Positions 46,401-58,765 are shown, counted from the first letter of the stretch. The stretch is 64,000 nt of DNA from Anthopleura xanthogrammica (GCA_964019055.1 OZ025214.1:3028858-3092857), one strand, 5' to 3'. Notes: a model not told the origin generated them from the sequence alone. A program made the numbers and translations.

Positions 46401-48045
46401 AAAAGTCTTCGGTTTGAAGTTTCATCCTTTTGATGATAATGTGTTTCTGACTGGTGGTTGGGATCGCTGCTTAAAGGTACTTTTTTCGACTTCTTATCCA
46501 ATGTACTTGTGAACTTGACAGCTTCTATCAAATGAATAGAAATTAATAACTGAGAAAGACTATAGAGGCTTTGCACCATCACTTGATGGCAACCATGGCA
46601 GGAGTAAGGAACAGTTTCCCAAGTGGAAAACTCTATTGTTGTGCCTCCTGTCATCATGGCTGCCATCACATCATGGTGCAAAGCCTCTGTTGTGAATTCA
46701 ATCAGTCAAAAGCTAAAACAGGGCCTTGATGGAGTGATGTCATTTCGCACTATACATTAAGAGATATCCCTGCTTCTCCTATCCCCTGCCCTGCCCTGCG
46801 TTAGATATTCAAACTGAACAGGTATGAATTGCGTTAATTTCATGGTATTCACAATGTCATTCATATGTAGATATGGGATGTACGAGTAGACCAGGTGGTA
46901 CGTTCAATAAATGGGCCATACATTTGTGGTGACGGGATTGACATTTTCCAGGATGATATACTTACTGCTTCCTGGCTCAATCAAAATGCACTGCAGGTAA
47001 ATAGACCTCTTTAGCTTGGATGTAGTCTTTCCCCTTTTCAGATTACATGTCATACTCTTAAAAATAAAACTCTTTTTAAATTACTCTCTGTGTTATTTTG
47101 CATTAGGCTTACTGCATTACTTTTTGTTGTTCTCAATTCTTTAGCTGCTGATCCATGGTGCAACATTGGGTACAATGTTGCAGGCAATGTATGTTGCAAG
47201 CCATATCACACAACGCAGTTTGTTGCAGTATTGCTGAAGTAGAAAACAATGATCCTACTTCAGCAACATTTCCTGCAACATTGCTCACAATGTTGCACCG
47301 TGTGTCCATAGCTTTAATTTTTGATATAATTATTTCTAAGGTTTGGGACTATACTAGTGGAAAGTTGATAGAAGATATTCCATTTCCTTCCCATGAACAT
47401 GGTGAATTCTTGTATGTTGGTCGTTTCTTGTGCAAAGAGGTTGTGGTTGCAGGTGGAAGTGGTACAAATGATGTCAAGATTATTTCACGGAATCCTTACA
47501 AGGTATTTATGATCAAGATGGGCTTGTCGTTTGTAGTTCAGTGCATTCCTTTACCAACTAACCACATTACAAGCTAGCTTTCCCTCTTAAGCTACCAGCA
47601 CATGGTGCAACATTGCTCACAATGTTGCAGACAATCGATGTTGCAAGCCATGTCACACGATGCAATTTGTTGCACACAATTAGTGTTGCTGTTGCTGTAC
47701 TTCAGCAAGATTGCCCGGCATATTGCATGCAATGTTACAATATTGTGTGCAATGTGTTTGCGCCTTTACCAACCCTAACAAAGACCACACTCCCACCCCT
47801 CCCTATATTAGTGGGTGTGAGCCATGAGAAAAGAAAGGGATGGTTTGTGTATACTTTTTGAAACATTTTTTGAATAGTTCTTGGTTGTAATATTTAACTT
47901 TTGAATCCTCTAAAACTTTTAGGTAATTGATTCCATTGATGATGAAGGGAAACCAATACAGGCTCTTGATGTGTTAACTGGTGCGCAACTGCTTGCACTT
48001 GGTGGAACTGGTACTCATGTTAAACTTGTTAGTTTATTATCATAG
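43403..48045 (+). CDS. WD40 repeat protein
   Basis: Nine coding exons: 43403-43476, 43723-43867, 45024-45141, 45651-45781, 46042-46124, 46362-46476, 46871-46996, 47341-47502 and 47923-48045. All are GT-AG and in phase, 1077 nt or 358 aa. WD/GH-type repeats are visible: VFSVHLSQNAQFLAAGCGNG, TVKFLPYKDDKLMSTSSDGT then ITCWDLNG, ISALDFSHDGKIFATAGKDH then NVRVYDTE, VFGLKFHPFDDNVFLTGGWD then LKIWDVRV, and KVWDYTSGK. This is enough for one beta-propeller of six or seven blades with almost no extra domain, so it is likely a scaffold. A specific family was not recognised. Introns hold several foldback elements, two of them flanking exon 8. Confidence 0.88.
44150..44400 (+). mobile_element. tRNA-derived SINE copy in WD40 intron
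   Basis: It shares the body GTGAGCAGAGTTGTTCGTTG, GTTCTCTCTATAG, GAGGGTTTTTCTTTGG, CTGCAAAAATTTCTAAATTC and AATTTGATCATGGAAC with the copies at 21606 and 31337. Confidence 0.7.
46560..46690. mobile_element. foldback MITE family 2, copy A
   Basis: The left arm is TAGAGGCTTTGCACCATCAC TTGATGG and the right arm CCATCACATCATGGTGCAAA GCCTCT. The arms pair over about 40 bases. It lies in the WD40 gene intron after exon 6. A second copy with the same arms lies at 54312-54483. Confidence 0.85.
47154..47302. mobile_element. foldback MITE family 3, copy A
   Basis: The left end is CATGGTGCAACATTGGGTAC and the right end TTGCTCACAATGTTGCACCG TG, paired through CAACATTG/CAATGTTG motifs. It ends 38 bases before WD40 exon 8. 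A related copy lies on the other side of that exon. Confidence 0.8.
47601..47757. mobile_element. foldback MITE family 3, copy B
   Basis: CATGGTGCAACATTGCTCAC and TGTTGCAAGCCATGTCACAC match copy A in the same orientation. The right half is more diverged (TGCAATGTTACAATATTGTG). It lies about 100 bases past WD40 exon 8. Confidence 0.75.
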
Positions 48046-48421
48046 TGTTTATACAGATTAGTGTTTATAGCTTTACAGATGTAATATATTTTAATTTATA
48101 ACTTACATATTCCCCCTTCAGAAGCCATTACAGCTATTTCAAAAAGGGGTTAAAGGGGTGAACAGTGATTGGCACTCGGTAATTGGCGATTGGTGAAGTA
48201 AAATAACCAAGTAAAATGAGACCTTTTCAATTGAAAATTCACAAGAGGAACTAGCCATGATAGTACTTACTATCTAAGGTCTTCACTGAATGGTGCAGGC
48301 ATTATTTAGGTCTGGATATGAAGAAATTCTTATTGTCCCACAGTTCCGTTCAGTTGTTCAATTACCATTCACTGTTCGCCCCTTCAACCTTTTTAAAATA
48401 GCTTTATATGTTACTAAAAGC

Positions 48422-48516
48422 AGTGCCAGATCTGGGGGAAAGGTGGAGGTCAGAGCATGCTTTTCTTGCAGTGCCAGATCTGGGGGAAAGCTGGAGGTCA
48501 GAGCATGCTTTTCTTG
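48422..48516. repeat. 48-bp direct duplication
   Basis: AGTGCCAGATCTGGGGGAAA followed by GGTGGAGGTCAGAGCATGC occurs twice in tandem with one or two differences, at 48422 and 48470. Confidence 0.9.
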
Positions 48517-48740
48517 TCAGTTCAGTATGATATGAAAAGTATCAATTCATCTATGGACATTAGAGTATCATCTGCTGACATCCTTCCCCAGCATTCACAA
48601 AGAATACTAGATCTAACTCCTCGTAAAGGGTGTTATGGTATCAGTTATGATATCATTTACTTGTTACATGTAAATGTTGTATAGAGTATTTAATCTATAA
48701 TGAATTCAAGTGAGTTAATATAAGATGCTGTTTGTGGCAT

Positions 48741-48868
48741 GTCCAAAAGTTTGATTCTGCTGATGTGATGATCCCGGGGTGATGATGCCAATTATAAGTA
48801 TCTCATGGCCACCTGCAGTACTTTTAACAGTGATGGTCACATCTCAGAATCAAACTTTTGCACACAGG
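48741..48868. mobile_element. foldback element next to MITE family 1 copy B
   Basis: The left arm is GTCCAAAAGTTTGATTCTGC with TGATGTGATGATC. The right arm is GATGGTCACATCTCAGAATC with AAACTTTTGCACACA. Arms of about 30 bases pair around about 60 bases. It directly abuts the family 1 element at 48875. Confidence 0.8.
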
Positions 48869-48874
48869 CTGTCC

Positions 48875-49153
48875 AGCTGATCTGAAATAGTGACATAGAA
48901 GTATTGCTACTGCAAAACTGAGGTGTCATGAAGCCTGCCAAAATTGACTTATAAAAGTTTATATGTGAGATAAATCTAAATTTCAGAAGAGGTTTTTGAT
49001 ATTTTGTATTAATTTATGATGATATTCGTTACTGAGTGGGAAAATAAGATAAAGAAATAATTATTTCCCAAGTCGCTGGGCTACTAAGGATGACACCTCA
49101 GTTTTGCAATTCTTTTCGATTCTAATTGGCTAATTTTTTAATTCAGATCAGCT
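48875..49153. mobile_element. MITE-like palindromic element, family 1 copy B
   Basis: It has the same AGCTGATCTGA and TCAGATCAGCT ends and the same interior as the copy at 14820. The subterminal inverted blocks are better kept here: CAAAACTGAGGTGTCAT against ATGACACCTCAGTTTTG. About 50 bases longer than copy A. Confidence 0.8.
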
Positions 49154-50040
49154 GGGTGCCCTTCAGGCAAAAGTTACTATTATAAAAGGTTAAGATGTTC
49201 AGAGGTTCATTAACAAGTCTTTACTTTGTATACTGTCTGTCATACATCCTGTAGTTGATGTAATGGCTATATTGGTAAATTATTTCATCATTGCTGTAAC
49301 TTGAACTACTGAAAGTATTCCATTCATGCGTTTATGCATATTTATAATAAAATTAATCTTTTATATACTTTGCTACCTATTTTTCTTCAGTTTCAAATAA
49401 ATAACGACTGTTTTAATCGTAAACATGTTTCGGCATTTCATCAGCCATCTTCAGTACAACTGTTGGTAAATATTATCTAGTCTGCTGCTTTTCAGACCAT
49501 TTTTCTTTATATTTTTGATAAAATCGATAATTCTGAAAAACAGAATGAGCTGGTAATTATAGATAAAACAGAAATTATAGAACAATGTATTTTGAATTTC
49601 TATGAAATGTAGAAGGCGGAAGTGAAGTCATAGCAGCTTTGGTAAATAGAAAAGGAAGTGCTGACTCAGTGATAAAGAAAAAAAAACTTACTGCAACTTT
49701 TGATGTGATTAAAACCCATAACCACAGCTACAGTACCTGCTTCTCTTAATCAATTTTAAGTACTGTTATCTTTTCTAAGAATTACAATCTTGAAGAGGCA
49801 ATTCAATATTATAATCTTTGTTTTGAAGATGATTTGCCACTTGTGATTTCCGGTCTGATGACCCGACGTCATCACCGCCAGTTAGTTTCCGGTCGGCACA
49901 CCTTCTTCGGTTACAATTCGTTGGACATTCGGGCTAAGTTCGGCTACAGGGTTCGAGGAAATACGGAAGTGCCTATACAGAAAACTGATCGGCGAGCGGT
50001 TATAACACAATGATTAAAGCTATAACGAGGTACTGGAGGA

Positions 50041-50223
50041 AGGATTAAAGTTATTCCTGTTAAATTTCAAAGAATATATGTCGTAGAACTTGAACAACTT
50101 CAGCTAAGCTTAATCGATCGGTCGACAACGGGAGACGAGTGGAGGTTTGAAGCTCTTGCGAAATTTGCTATTCTATCTTGCACCAACACAAACCAGAAAC
50201 GGATATTAAAACTTTTTCTACAG
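50041..50223 (+). other. possible 5' UTR exon of SH3BP2-like gene
   Basis: Sequence ending TTTTTCTACAG is followed by a donor GTAATC at 50224. The coding exon downstream opens with an acceptor at 51424 (TTATTTTGCAG) and has 30 bases before its ATG, so an upstream non-coding exon is required somewhere. This is the best candidate, but the start is unknown. Confidence 0.3.
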
Positions 50224-51454
50224 GTAATCAAAGCTTGTTTATTTATGATAACTTTTATAGACTAATATTCTATGCTTCAAAGTCAAGATAACTGTATTTG
50301 CTAGAAAATATATCCGTTCTGTGGATGTGATTTCACAATAGATCTTATCTGCATTTTTCTGTTTCGAAGAAGCAATTCTAATACTTAACTTTTGTTAGTT
50401 AATTGAATTCTTGAAAACTTTTCCAAAAGGGAGTTTTATTATTGCTGGGTTTATACAATTTATTGTCCTTAAGAAATTTATAATCACAGATTCTTCAGAT
50501 GGTTTATGGATTTCGAATCGTTTCAGCATCGTTTCATTCTTGTCACACGTCATTGTCACTTTATGATTGTAATATGACACCCAGCCAGTCACGGGACATT
50601 TATCTCTTGATTACCTTAATAATTATTTATGTTGATCATAGCTCCACAAAACGTTTGTTAAGGTATCGTCTTTTTTCTTTTACCGAAACAGCCAGTTCTA
50701 ACTATTAAGCTTATTTATTTATTTGCAAATGAACTTGAGTTGGAATTCCAGATTTTGTAAGCTATTTTAAGTGTTTGTTTTCGGTTTTTTTTTTTAATGA
50801 TATAAGCTTATTTAAAAACCTGCGAAAAAATAATCTGTATAATTTTCAAATGAAACACATAGCACATAACTTGGTTCTTACTAGTAGAATGCACTAGATA
50901 GGCTTTTTTACTTCCTTCTAAATTCAAAACAAAAACGTTGTGAAATATTTCATATTCATTTAATTATTATTTATTTGTGAAAGCTTTTTGTTTTCAAAAC
51001 AAATGAAATACTGAAAATTGCTATGCATTGGTTTCATAATGATAACAGAAACAGGTTCCAGGTGATGTGCAAACTGACCAATCACAGCACTCTTTGATGC
51101 TTGTTCAAGGATCTGCCCATTTATGACCCTCATCTCCTAGAATTCTGCACTATATGTGACTTTTAAAACTGTGGCGAGCCGGGTGGCTCAAATTATGACA
51201 AGAATCATTTTCTCAATTAGTTTTTGTACATCTGGGATTTATTTTCAAGGCCCTGAAAAGGCCTATGTTTGCAAAATTGTAGCTACAGTATTGGATATTA
51301 TATCATGCTAAATTCCATTTTTCAGAAAAAAAGGAAATCCTATTTCCCATCTTGGTCCTTCCATTCCCTTTACTTATAAAGCAAAATTTATTTAATTTCT
51401 AAAGTAATTTTTGTTATTTTGCAGACTAAACTTAGTTAAAAGGTCGACAAGGAA

Positions 51455-54400
51455 ATGTCCATTAATTCTAGTTCTTGGAGAGGAATGTCTTTACCTCCCT
51501 CACTTATAAGAACCAGAATGGATTCAAACCTGAGACGATCGATAACAGACGTATCAACTGTATCAAGTGTATTAGCACCAAAGCATCCTGAACCATTCCT
51601 TTCAATTCCTGCTCAAGTTTTAGTTCAGGATAACTGCCGTGTTCATTCTGGTATGGTTAGAAAGGAAAACAAATTCAATAAGTGTAAGTTTTCTTAGTAC
51701 ATTACACAGGTATAGATCAGTGGTGGATTTAGGGGGTGATCACAGGTTCCCCTAACCCTCCCCCGCCCTGACCTTCTAGCTTGGAATTAGTTGGTTAGTA
51801 TAGTATAAGGTACATATTTTTACTGTTGTGACCTCCCTTCCCCATAGATTCACCCCAGTAGATCGATGGTGTTGCCATATCGGACTTGAGTCCTGAGGGT
51901 TGTGAGAACTATACCTATTCTCTGGAACCCTTATTCCCCCTCCCAGTGCTCCTTTTCAATTTAGTGATAAAGGATGCATGCCTCAAATATTTCAGACAGA
52001 AATAGTTAACACACACATGGAAGCAGAGCCCCACACGCAGCCTGCTTACTCACAATTATACATAAATATAGCTAGACCTCTTGTTTTGTTTCTTGGTATT
52101 CCAGGGCAAGATCGCTACTTGGTTCTGCATAAAGGATGCTTGTATTACTACAAAGATTCAACAGATAAAAATGCTCAAGGACAATTCTCTTTAAGTGGAT
52201 ACAGGTACAAACCACTGGAAATGGAGGAGGGGGGTGAGATTGAAAATTAGCAAGGGAGGGGGGGATAAAGCCCTGCCCAACCCTTACCTTTCCACATTTC
52301 CTGAACTAAGCTATATATTACTTTGCAGTGATGACTAATTGAGTCTGATACTCACATCATTTGGTACAATTTACTCCTACAGGCTTTCCACTGCTCCTGA
52401 AAAGGCAAAATATGAGTGGACATTTAAGCTGACACACATCCAGCCTGAGAAAAGAAAGTATTTCTTCTCGGCACACTCCCAGAAAGAGCTTACAGTAAGA
52501 CATTCTTCAAATTTCTGTTATACTTACTTAATTATGTTTAACAATTAATTGGATTCTTACATTTTTTGTAGGAATGGCTTGACAAAATCACTGAAGACAT
52601 GGAGGAATACTGTGAGGCTGTAGCAACAAAGTATGCTTGTTTGTTTACTCTACTGGATTTTGGATATGTATTAATTCGATTGTTTGTTGTCTACATATTT
52701 CTTTAGTATTTTAGAAATTTCCCATCCACTTCCTTTCTTTTCTTCCTCTCTTGACCAATATACATACTCAAACTACTTGTATCATTCCATTTCTTCATAC
52801 CTTCCCAGAGTACTCATTCATTTTATTACACAACTTGTTGGTGATGCTTTTCAATTCCATAGTCTACCTTAACTTGTTGTTTGGTGAAAAGCTTGTGATA
52901 ATATCAATTTTATTATTAATTTCTTTGCAGGCCTGGATACAGCCCTGAACCACTCCAAGAAAGTTACCATAGCAGCAGCAGTTGTAGTAGCATAGCAAGT
53001 GACGACAATGACAAGGACTATGACTACCCACTTGTAGATCCCCCAAACTTTAATCAACTAAGAGACCAGATAACCCGAAACTCACAGATGGCCAGGCGTT
53101 TTGCAGGGTGTTCGATTTCTGATAGTGAGCCAACATACTGCCCACCCCCACCTGAGTTTCGTCAAGATTTAAATTCTACTATTTCGGCAATGTCAAGAAC
53201 TGTTACAACAGTGCAACAAACTGAGCACAGAAATGTGACTTTTGCTGGAGGAAAAGCTTCAGTTGATGTTTCAAGGATTTTAAAACGAGAAAGCACAATC
53301 CGAGATAATGAACCACTACCTCCAACACCTCCAAAACCAGCACCACGAGTTCAAACCTTGCCCAACAGAACTCCTGTGAGGTGTATTTCAGAGGTTCTTC
53401 CAGATGAACGTCCTGCAGTTCCTCCGAGGCCTACACCACCTAAACCTTTACCAAGACCACCTACATTTGGTGCATCGTCAGCAGCTTCAGGTAATGTGTT
53501 TAGTTTTTGAAATCAAAACCAGCTCAAAAAAAACGTTCTTGAGTAACTTTTAGCTTTTGTCTAAAAAAGTGATATTTTACAACCGACACTCCCCATATGG
53601 GGCTCTTTTGTAAGGTTCGCTCCACTGTACCACAACTACATTCTATATTTACAATGTATACAACATTCAACTCACATTTTTACAGAGGAAGGAAAACCGG
53701 GAAACCCGGAGAAAAAACCTTGTGGCAAGGGAGAGAACTGCATCAAACAAGCTCAATTCACATATGATCCAGTCTAAGCTGGGGCTTGAACCCAGACCAC
53801 AGTGGTGAGAGGCAAGCGGTGAACCACTACCCCACCCTTTTACAATATGTCCCATTTACATGAAGGCAGACAAGTCTTGTTTTCTTTCCAAGGGGACATC
53901 CAACAAAGAGTTAGCTCTAGCAGTAAGGTCACCCTATTTTCTAGTGGGCCTTATTGTAAACATTTGATTGACAGACAAACAAAACCAGTGTCTGGACATT
54001 GTTTAAGTCAGTTATAGTTTCTTATCACTATCTGTATTTCATTATTAGGCTCCTCTTTATTAGATGAATTTGGATGTGGCAGTGATCAAGAGGAATATTT
54101 ATCTATCATCCCAAATGATGAAGATCAACCCATTCCAGGGACAGCCAAAAGGTCGACATTGGAAAGGTAATGCACAATTCACAATATAATATCCCCTCCA
54201 ATGTTGTACATACTGGTTATACAATGGTTTTGAGTTGCATATCCTGTAATATCCTACAAGGCACTTGTATTTTCTAGTATACGCATGAGCCTTCAGGAAA
54301 GATAGTATGTTTATAGAGGGTTTTCACCACCACGTGATGGCAGCCATGACAGGAGGCAGGAACAATATAGTCTTTTCCCCCTTGGAAGCTGGATTCTTTC

Positions 54401-57099
54401 TCGTGTAAATCAGATTATGACCAGATTCAATTGTTCCTGCCTCCTGTCATGACCGCATCTCGTGATGGTGCAAAGCCTCTATTAAGAAAATACAAATGTC
54501 AAGGCATGTTATATTACATTGTGTACTACGAGAAAGCATTGTATAACTATTTTATCCCATATCAAACATATCATAGAAAATCAATAAATATATAGATAAA
54601 TAAGTTAAATTGATATTGTTAATGGAGACATGTTCAAAATAATAAGAAATAAATAAAATAATTGATAAATATAGTACATTTGAAAAGGGATATATTGAAT
54701 AAAAATGAAAAAATACAATAATTTTGATATTTAAATTAATCTAACCATATTTGTAATTAAAGTATATTTAAAATATTATTTAACATACTTTCATCTGGGG
54801 CTACTGATAACTCACAGTTCAAATCGGAATTAGTTTGTTAGGTTTTGTGGAGGGAGGAAAACCTGAGAACCTGAAAAAAAATTTTGAATGAAGGGAAATT
54901 TTGTGCTAACTAGTTGGTACTTTTTATGGGTTTTGGAAAGATGTATCCTTGTCTATCGAGGTACAAACAGCACCATATAAGACATGAGGAACAAAAATGA
55001 TTTGCAGGAAATGGTGTACTGGATTGAACACGTGAAAAATATTAATATTTATTTTCTTTTAGCACATGCCTTTCTTGGAGGAGAATGATATCCACTTGAC
55101 GTTTTCTACTTCCAGATCGTTCTCCTCTTTTTAAAAGGACTTAAACCTCTGACAATTAAAAATAGCAAGCTTTAACTTTAAAAAAGCCATAGTTTTAGTA
55201 AACAAGAATAACCATAATAAAAGTTTGTGAGATGTTTTCATTGAGTAAAATTAGTTAACCTGTGAAACAAAAATTGCTTGTTAATGTGTAATAGTCAAAT
55301 AGACACAAAGGAAATAGAAATAAAATCTACTAACCTTAGTCTACTAACTATTTCACACTAAATAGTCAAGAAGGAAAACAGAAAACATAACTAAAAATGG
55401 ACAAAAGGAAAACTAAACTAACTGGGCCTTTAGTACTAAACACGAAATTAATTCCTCTAAAAACTAAGTAAAGATTGTTTAGGATAGATTGTTTAGAACT
55501 TCCCAACAGGAAAAATGACCCTTCTGGCCCTTATGATGCAAACATTTACCCTCTTCAATCACCTACCAGTCAAAAATGAAATAAAACCCTGAAGGTAAAA
55601 TTTGAAGTTACATACTTTTTATAAAGAACTGTTTCCTTGAAATTCAACTTTAAGTTGGTAAACACTTTCCCTTTAATAAAAAGTTAATCTATCTCTGATC
55701 AGCTGTAAAATGCTGGTATAAAATTTCAAACTTGCCATTTGTGCTTTACGCCTTTTTACCACTTTCTTAACATGGTTATTGTGTTCCATTTCAGGATGCG
55801 ACCCGATGGAAACAGTTTTAAAGAAAGACATACTGAGGTAAATTTCCGTAGATGTTTAAAATGACAAAAAATACATTATGATTATGAAGAATTAAAAACT
55901 GGTTTTGATTTCAACAGACAGCGCCGTGTTTAGCTGACCTACTGCCGGACTCTGCCTACAGAATTAATTATACAAAGTCTGACGCTATCCCGTAAGTTTA
56001 CACAAGCTCTTATTACTAAAGAATGCGCGCAAAACTCGTAGTATGTACTTCACTAAAGAATGCGAGCAATACTCGTAGTATATACCATACTATAGAATGC
56101 ACGCAATACTCGTATTATGTACCATGCTAAAGAATGCGCGCAAAACTCGTAGTATTAACCTCACTAAAGAATGCGAGCAATACTCGTAGTATATACCATG
56201 CTATAGAATGCGCGCAATACTCATAGTATGTACTTCACTAAAGAATGCGCGCAATACTCGTAGTATGTACCATGCTATAGAATGCGCGCAATACTCGTAT
56301 ATACCATGCTAAAGAATGCGTGCAATATTCGTAGTATGTACCATGCTAAAGAATGCGCGCAATACTCGTATATACCATGCTAAAGAATTCGCGCAATATT
56401 CGTAGTATGTACCATACTATAGAATGTGCGCAATTCTCGTATATACCATGCTAAAGAATGCGCGCAATATTCGTAGTATGTACCATGCTAAAGAATGCGC
56501 GCAATAATCGTAGTAGAATGCACGCAGTCCTTAGTTTTTTTTATCTTGTTCACAATGCCAGGTTGCTACTTGGTAGAGAAGGAGTGTATATGATTCACAG
56601 CAGCTCGCGTGCTGAAACCAAGATGGCACTGTCAGTATGCGTGGAAGAGAAGGTGAAACATTTTATCTTGTTCAGGAATAAGGTGAGGATTTCTTGATTT
56701 TTATTCGTCATCCAACTTGTTCAGTCATTCATTCGTTTATCTATCCATCCATCCATCCATCCATCCATTTTTCCATCCATTCACCCATCCGCATCCATCC
56801 ATCCATCCATCCATTTATTTTCCATCCATTCACCCATCCATTCACCCATTCATTCATTCATTCATTCATTCATTCATTCATCCGTTCATCCACTCTTCCA
56901 TCCATCCACTTCCAGTTCATTTTCATTTATTTCTTAATCAATAAATTCAAAAAAATTTCGTCGTGTTTTCTATCAGGAGGGGTTTGCGTTGGATCCTAAT
57001 GGACCTCGATTCAAAAACAAAAGAAACCTCTTGGACTATTACCATGACAACCCGCTGCCCAATCAGGACATCGGTAAGTTAAAACAACCCTACACGTGA
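51455..57099 (+). CDS. SH3BP2: SH3BP2-like adaptor (PH, proline-rich, SH2)
   Basis: Ten coding exons: 51455-51683, 52105-52204, 52383-52494, 52572-52630, 52931-53490, 54049-54166, 55795-55837, 55918-55991, 56562-56682 and 56977-57099. All are GT-AG and in phase, 1539 nt or 512 aa (human SH3BP2 is 561). A PH domain spans about residues 64-163 ([33 protein letters not shown]). Proline-rich SH3-binding runs lie at about 295-345 ([27 protein letters not shown]). A compact C-terminal SH2 domain spans about 410-511 ([26 protein letters not shown]) and ends KLKQPYT. Tyrosines in DYDYPL and EEYLSI could be phosphorylation sites. In vertebrates 3BP2 links Syk, Vav and PLC-gamma signalling. The last exon is read through a GTAAGT at 57074 because this yields a canonical SH2 ending; AATAAA at about 57380 supports it. 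Confidence 0.88.
53673..53850 (-). mobile_element. tRNA-derived SINE (minus orientation)
   Basis: Read on the minus strand it starts GGGGTAGTGGTTCACCGCTT GCC, then a B-box-like GGGTTCAAGCCCC, then the family body TTCTCTCCCTTGCCACAAGG and TTCTCCGGGTTTCCCGG. It lies in the SH3BP2-like intron after exon 6. Confidence 0.75.
54312..54483. mobile_element. foldback MITE family 2, copy B
   Basis: The left arm TATAGAGGGTTTTCACCACC with ACGTGATGG and the right arm CTCGTGATGGTGCAAAGCCT CTA match copy A at 46560. Inner blocks AGGAGGCAGGAACAAT and ATTGTTCCTGCCTCCT also pair. Confidence 0.85.
54790..54905 (-). mobile_element. tRNA-derived SINE fragment
   Basis: TCGGAATTAGTTTGTTAGGT with TTTGTGGAGGGAGGAAAACC matches the body of the copies at 23025 and 60640. 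Confidence 0.65.
56017..56525. repeat. 37-bp minisatellite, about 14 copies
   Basis: The unit CTAAAGAATGCGCGCAATAC followed by TCGTAGTATGTACCATG has a 37-bp period (GAATGCG at 56021, 56058, 56095, 56132), with some shorter units. It nearly fills the intron before SH3BP2-like exon 9 of the SH2 region, ending about 35 bases from the acceptor. Confidence 0.95.
56740..56900. repeat. (CCAT)n/(CATT)n microsatellite
   Basis: CCATCCAT and CATTCATT runs lie in the last SH3BP2-like intron. Confidence 0.95.
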
Positions 57100-58542
57100 C
57101 AATCAGACGTAATCTTAAAATATCTGTTCAGCCAATCAAGTCATCAAATTCATTCCACCAATCAAATCACCCTATCAATTCAACTAACCATCACTGAACA
57201 AGTGATTTATTGGCATCATTGAAAACAACCAATCAAAAATGGTTCCCGCCTAGCACAGCCAATCACCATCAATCTGACTAGATTTTGACAAGCTTTCTGC
57301 ATTCCTTGCCATTTGTCATTGCTTATCGATATGAAGTTGAAGATTTTGATGACTTGAGATCTTTTATGAAACAATGAAGAATAAAATACCTCAAATTATT
57401 ATGGACAGAAAACAATGTCGGAAATAATGAATGACATTAATAACTTATAAAGTAATTCCCTTTTTGGACGTAACACCAATTAAGGTTGTTAAAATATTTT
57501 TCCGGTGCTGACGACTCAGTTTATTGGCGCTGTGATGTCAGCTGCTCTCAGTAGTTTGCATATGTAATTCAATTTTTGAGAAGATAAAGCCTACGAAGAT
57601 TCAGTATGGAAATTGTACCACAGTTTAATAACTTATATATCCACTCTATGATGTGGCGGATAAATATTCTCCTTTTTTTCTACTGAAAAATCTGTTTTTT
57701 GCTATGGTTTGGTAACGCTACAATAACGACCACCAAATTCTTCATCTTCTTATCTTGATAAGATAAAAGAGTTGATAGTATAGCTAGGAATCCTTCTAGA
57801 TTCATGTATATAGCATTTTATAAGTTATTCTGTAGAATATTCTATAAATATATATTTTGTATGAATGGGAAGATGTCGGCCATAAAATGGCTTCCTCTCA
57901 CTTAAATCGATGGAAACGAAATGCTTCGTATTATCCAATCACGATGCTTAAATACGCTCATTAGCATATCGTGCCTGTCACTCATACCACATGTCCTTAA
58001 TCAGGGCAGTACTGCAACTAGGAACCTCTTTCCCAAGTCACACTCTTTCTTCCTTGAAGAGTGGGCCCTTGGAACGAGGTTGCAGCCATGGCAACGTACT
58101 AAGTTAAAGAGTCGTACCTTGCGGAAGCACCACGTATCCTTCACTGCGCATGCCTGGAAGTTTCTGCAAATAAAAGCCAGGGGAAAATCCAAATTATTCA
58201 ATTCAAAAGATACTAAGATATTGAAATAACTTGTTATCATGTTATAATATTTTTATACCAGAAAGAAGTATATTTTTCTAGTTCAAATTTATAGAGATCG
58301 CAAGGTCTGATAAAATTGAAATTGGGATGTGGGATCAAAATGAATGGGAGAAAGGGGAAACGAAAATATGGGAATAACAAGTATCTTTATATTAGATAGT
58401 TCAATTCTTAGGATCGAAGTATATTTATAGTAATAGGATAGTTAGAGCAAGAGATCTTGATTGTAAGAAAACCTTGTAGATATGATGAAATATTGACTGA
58501 ATAAAATTCATTATTCTTGAGTACTTGTTCTATCTGGCTGTT

Positions 58543-58765
58543 CTATCGAAACTCTTCCCTACCCACCCCATCCTCTGTCAAAAATCACCTGCTCGAAACT
58601 GTCTTCCCTACCCACCCCATCCTCTCAAAAAATCACCAGCTCGAAATTGTCTTCCCTACCCACCCCACCCTCTGTCAAAAATCACCTGCTCGAAACTGTC
58701 TTCCCTACCCACCCCACCCTCTCTAAAAATCACCTGCTCGAAACTCTTCCCTACCCACCCCACCC
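58543..58765. repeat. about 49-bp repeat, 4.5 copies
   Basis: TTCCCTACCCACCCCATCCT with CTGTCAAAAATCACC and TGCTCGAAACTGTC recurs at about 58555, 58603, 58650, 58703 and 58747. Confidence 0.9.

Larger units (their letters stand above)
48046..50040. other. intergenic region between WD40 and SH3BP2-like genes
   Basis: Apart from repeats listed separately, this holds AT-rich DNA. A GC-richer stretch at about 49845-49990 (with CCCGACGTCATCACC, a CRE-like half site) precedes the putative first exon of the SH3BP2-like gene and may be its promoter. No other gene is supported. Confidence 0.5.

Noticed and set aside
46376..46681. 101-codon minus-strand frame inside the WD40 gene
   Set aside because: It is antisense to exon 6 and the foldback element that follows it; no independent gene signals.
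51165..51200. tRNA gene or SINE head at GCGAGCCGGGTGGCTCAAAT
   Set aside because: It has an A-box look, but no B box and no cloverleaf follows within 80 bases.
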